Positions 61,111 through 64,000 of a DNA stretch of 64,000 nucleotides are shown piece after piece. Source of the DNA: Welwitschia mirabilis (lineage: Eukaryota; Gnetophyta; Gnetopsida; Welwitschiales); NCBI GenBank assembly GCA_051453625.1, contig JBOZIK010000001.1:238240864-238304863 (forward strand), read 5' to 3'. The translations under genes were made by a program, and so were the position numbers. The stretch's first letter is position 1, and each line of letters begins with the position of its first letter. The notes below the pieces were generated by a model. It had not been told where the DNA came from and ran no database searches. It saw nothing but the letters and a program-made list of their open reading frames with translations.

Positions 61111-61500
61111 GATTTAGAAGAAAAATTTAGGGCATCCATGTTGATTCAACATCATCCTTTATAAGAAAGACATATTTATTTATATAACTCTACCTTGTTT
61201 GAGGAGGAGGAAGAATCTTCTATTAGTATTAAATCTTTAAACTCTTTAAATTCTTAACCTAAATCCAAATATTTTAAATCACTCTTTTAGTAATGATTTC
61301 CATGAGAACTTTAAACCCATACTTGAGCATAATATTTAACATGTAAGATCCATTAAAAATCTTTTACATCAAGATGGGTGTTTAAAAACTATGAAGTATG
61401 AAAATGATCTTCAACTTAAACATTTACCTAATGGCTTGAAATACATGTTCTCAAATAACACTCATAATAAGCCACTAGTTATTTATCGCTATCATTAAGC
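61111..61500 (+). pseudogene. Protease-RT linker of element B, ending at the deletion
   Basis: L-K-H-L-P-N-G-L-K-Y-M-F-S-N-N-T-H-N-K-P-L-V-I (61415-61482, cut here by describing only its pattern: L-K-x-L-P-x-x-L-K-Y-x-F then P-x-V-I). This is the segment that precedes RT in Athila. Within some tens of bases the sequence changes to the integrase tail. Confidence 0.75.
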
Positions 61501-61529
61501 CAGTAATCAAGGACAAAATTACTAAACTT

Positions 61530-61808
61530 ACAGACACAGGTCAATTTATGCTTTTACATAATACTTAAATACATCCTTTACATAACAACTTAACTTATAA
61601 ATGGCTTAGTCCTTATCGTGTGAAAAGGGTACATTCAAATGGATCTATTGAGATCTCTGATCTTGAAACTCAAGAAATCCAAAGAGGAGAAAGATTAAAA
61701 CTTTATACATCTCTAGATGATTATTACTATACCTTAAACATGATAGAATCAATTAACTTGGAAGATCCTCTTTGCAAAAAGGAAGATCTTCCATTTGCTA
61801 TCTACTAG
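61530..61808 (+). pseudogene. Integrase C-terminal tail (element B)
   Basis: L-L-H-N-T then L-T-Y-K-W-L-S-P-Y-R-V-K-R-V-H-S-N-G (about 61590-61640), I-E-I-S-D-L-E-T-Q-E-I-Q and R-L-K-L-Y. It is open from 61620 to 61808 and matches the tail of element A integrase (51261-51497). Everything between RT start and this tail is missing. Confidence 0.85.
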
Positions 61809-63204
61809 ATTCTTTTTAGCTTTATTCCTTAGTTTAAGTTATGATACTATTGGTTATCTTTAACTTGATTTATATTTAACTTTCATAGGTGTTATCATGA
61901 TTAAGTAATTCTTTAATTTGGATTTTCATGTAATAAAGATTGAATTCAATCAATCTTAAGATATTCCAATATCTACAATCAATTTCCTTGATTATTTTAT
62001 GGTAAAATATCAATTATGTTAATCTGATGATTACTTTCAATCATATACTTTATTACTTTATCATTCCAATGATTAATAATTACCACTAAAAATGGAAAGT
62101 CTAAGTCAATGGAAAAGAATAAATACATTAAAAAGAAAGAGGGAAATATTATTAAAAAATGAAAAAGATAAATAAAAAGAAAAATGAACCACCTTCTTGT
62201 AATTATACCATGATTTACTATTGCAAGCATACTAGGGCAAATTTTTCCAAGAGGGACCTTTGGCAGTATGATATAGTAGCTATGGGAACTCCACTAGAGA
62301 ATTAGTTGGTCATGATCTAGCCTTGGCTTATAGGTCCTTATTATTTTGACACAGATTGCACTTCTCTCATCATGACGAATGGTGTTGTTCAACACCCCAT
62401 TAACTAAAAAGTCCCTTTACTCTGAGGCACAGACTTTGAGAGCATATGAGTATATTGATCATTGAATGATACCTTATCAAAGTAATATCATTATCATACT
62501 AAAGACGAATTGAATTATAATCCAAATATGAATTGATACCTTGCTAAACATAATTGTTAGATATTGTAATCATTACTACTCTTTCGAATGGTACTCTATG
62601 ATGTTCTACATTGGATCATGCATTTCTATATTAAGTATCTTTATAATCTTACAAAAAATTTCTACTAAATTTGAATTTTAGGTAAAAAGCTAATCTTCTT
62701 CATGTTATATCTTGTTTATTTTTCTTTTTGTCTTATCTTAATTTGAGGGTTTATCTTCTTCAAGTCATTTTTCTTACCTCTTTCAAAATAATAGTTAGGA
62801 CATTATCATTTTCTAGTTTACTTATTACATTTTTCATTATACAATTATTATACATTAAATCAACTTCACCTCTACCTTGACCATCCTTTTACATGATAGT
62901 ATTAATATCTCCTTTCCTTTAATAATTTCCCTTTTTATAACCTATTCTGTTACTTAACCTTGTAATCATGAAATTCTTACCCTACTTTACCTTTTCTTCA
63001 TGACTTATGTAACTTTTTTATGATGTTAAACTTAATAATTTATAATTTACATTAATTTCACTTATGTTTTTTGATAGATGTATTTCACATGGTATACTCT
63101 TAAATCTAAATGATATACATGTTTTGATTTTCTTTTTTAAGTTGGCTCACAACTTGTTATTCACTTACTTTATCAGGGACTGACAAATGCTAAGTGAGAG
63201 GCTA
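61809..63204 (+). other. 3' untranslated interior of element B
   Basis: Contains a purine-rich run (about 62095-62180) and the conserved block tagggcaaatttttccaaga...gggacctttggcagt...atatagtagct (62233-62282). No coding motif is visible in the remaining 900 bases. It ends in gctaagtgagaggcta (63189-63204), the likely polypurine tract. Confidence 0.65.
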
Positions 63205-64000
63205 TGTTATGATGCCAACTTAACCTATTTAATACACTTGTGAAGTAAATTTTCAAGTCCTGTTGACAAGTTTTTTAGGAATTTATGCAAATTCTATAAA
63301 GCTTCCATACAGGTTAAAAGATGCAATAATATTCTAGATAAGAAGACATTTTTGAATAATGATTAACTAAAGCAAAGTGATGAAGGTATATGGGTCATCT
63401 TTACTATCATGGAGATGAGAGAGGGGACAATAGTATGGCTATCCTCTATGTCATGGGAATGATGATTAGGAAGACAGTTAGCTTTTTTTGACACATGCTA
63501 AGCATTAGTTGATAGATGAGGTGTCATCCTATTTTTCATGGAACTGACATAAGGTATGACACTCATAATAATTTATAAACATAATTAAATTATTATAAAG
63601 GGGTGGATCTAACTTAAACCTCTTTATTTCATACCCTTTAAGGACCTATTCAAACCTATAAATATATCCTTTCAGATCCTATTCAAAATCATCCTTTGTT
63701 ATCTATATTCTTGTGACAATTGAAGATTGTTGGAGGAAAGGCATTTATCCTACTTATGAGAAGAACCACCTTGGTGTTAGGCAATGAATCTTTAATTAAA
63801 AAGTTATCATCATAAGTGGATGTACTTTAATTCCATTAATAAAAGTATTAATTGAATTGAAATATTTTCAAATGTTTTATTATTTTTTCTTATATCTTAT
63901 CTTAATTTCAATTTAAGCGATTTGAATTTGTAATTAAAATAGGTTATAAGAACTAACCTAAGTGACAGTAGATTAGAATTTTAATTAATTCATTGCATTA
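63205..64000 (+). repeat. 3' LTR of element B, cut by the window end
   Basis: Begins tgttatgatgccaacttaac and is collinear with 56095 to about 56888. The remaining 280 bases or so lie outside. Confidence 0.87.

Larger units (their letters stand above)
56095..64000 (+). mobile_element. Athila-type Ty3/gypsy element B, gag-protease only, incomplete at window edge
   Basis: 5' LTR 56095-57168 and the start of the 3' LTR at 63205 are collinear (for example tttcagatcct, tatgagaa..gaccacctt, ttaattaattcattgcatta). Between them lie an Athila primer-binding site, a leader, gag, protease, a short piece of the linker leading to RT, and then directly the last part of integrase. RT, RNase H and the integrase core are missing. 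The insertion site is inside the 3' LTR of element A. The right end is outside the window. Confidence 0.85.

Overview
This is a window of old, nested plant transposable elements with no intact host gene. The lineages seen (Ty3/gypsy Athila-type and Del/Tekay-type chromovirus remnants, a Ty1/copia SIRE-type gag, a CACTA transposon) point to a flowering-plant nuclear genome with large repeats. The species cannot be named. Base composition is very AT-rich, CG is visibly rare, and every recognisable coding region is broken by stops and frameshifts, so protein regions are annotated as pseudogenes.

Layout. 1-3330: unassigned AT-rich DNA, then two related LTR-like sequences facing each other, each with a 17-bp tandem array. 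3440-24040: an Athila-type gypsy element (E), + strand, split inside reverse transcriptase by a copia element (3785-21178) that has LTRs, a primer-binding site and gag but no recognisable pol. That copia element is itself interrupted by a CACTA transposon (8526-16983). 24501-24875: small CACTA-like piece. 24876-30000: mostly featureless AT-rich DNA. 30183-43174: a Del/Tekay-like chromovirus (C) with unusually long LTRs (about 3.5 kb or more), inserted in a minus-strand gypsy integrase (D) whose halves flank it (30020-30182 and 43175-44065). 44066-45763: possible LTR or promoter remnant. 45764-56094: Athila-type element A with gag, half of RT, RNase H and integrase, and a rearranged 3' part carrying extra integrase tails. 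56095 to beyond 64000: Athila-type element B, inserted in the 3' LTR of A, with gag and protease but no RT, RNase H or integrase core.

Order of events read from nesting: E, then copia, then CACTA; D, then C; A, then B. Two target-site pairs and three primer-binding sites differ from expectation mainly by C/T or G/A changes, the mark of methyl-cytosine decay. At least ten N gaps have near-identical sequence abutting both edges, which looks like unmerged contig overlaps, so some apparent duplications are probably assembly artefacts. No CRISPR, rRNA, tRNA or bacterial-type feature was seen. I found no new functional system. The most notable items are the complementary deletions of A and B, the conserved non-coding block after integrase in several Athila copies, the G-rich tract at 51808-51897, and the head-to-head LTR palindrome.
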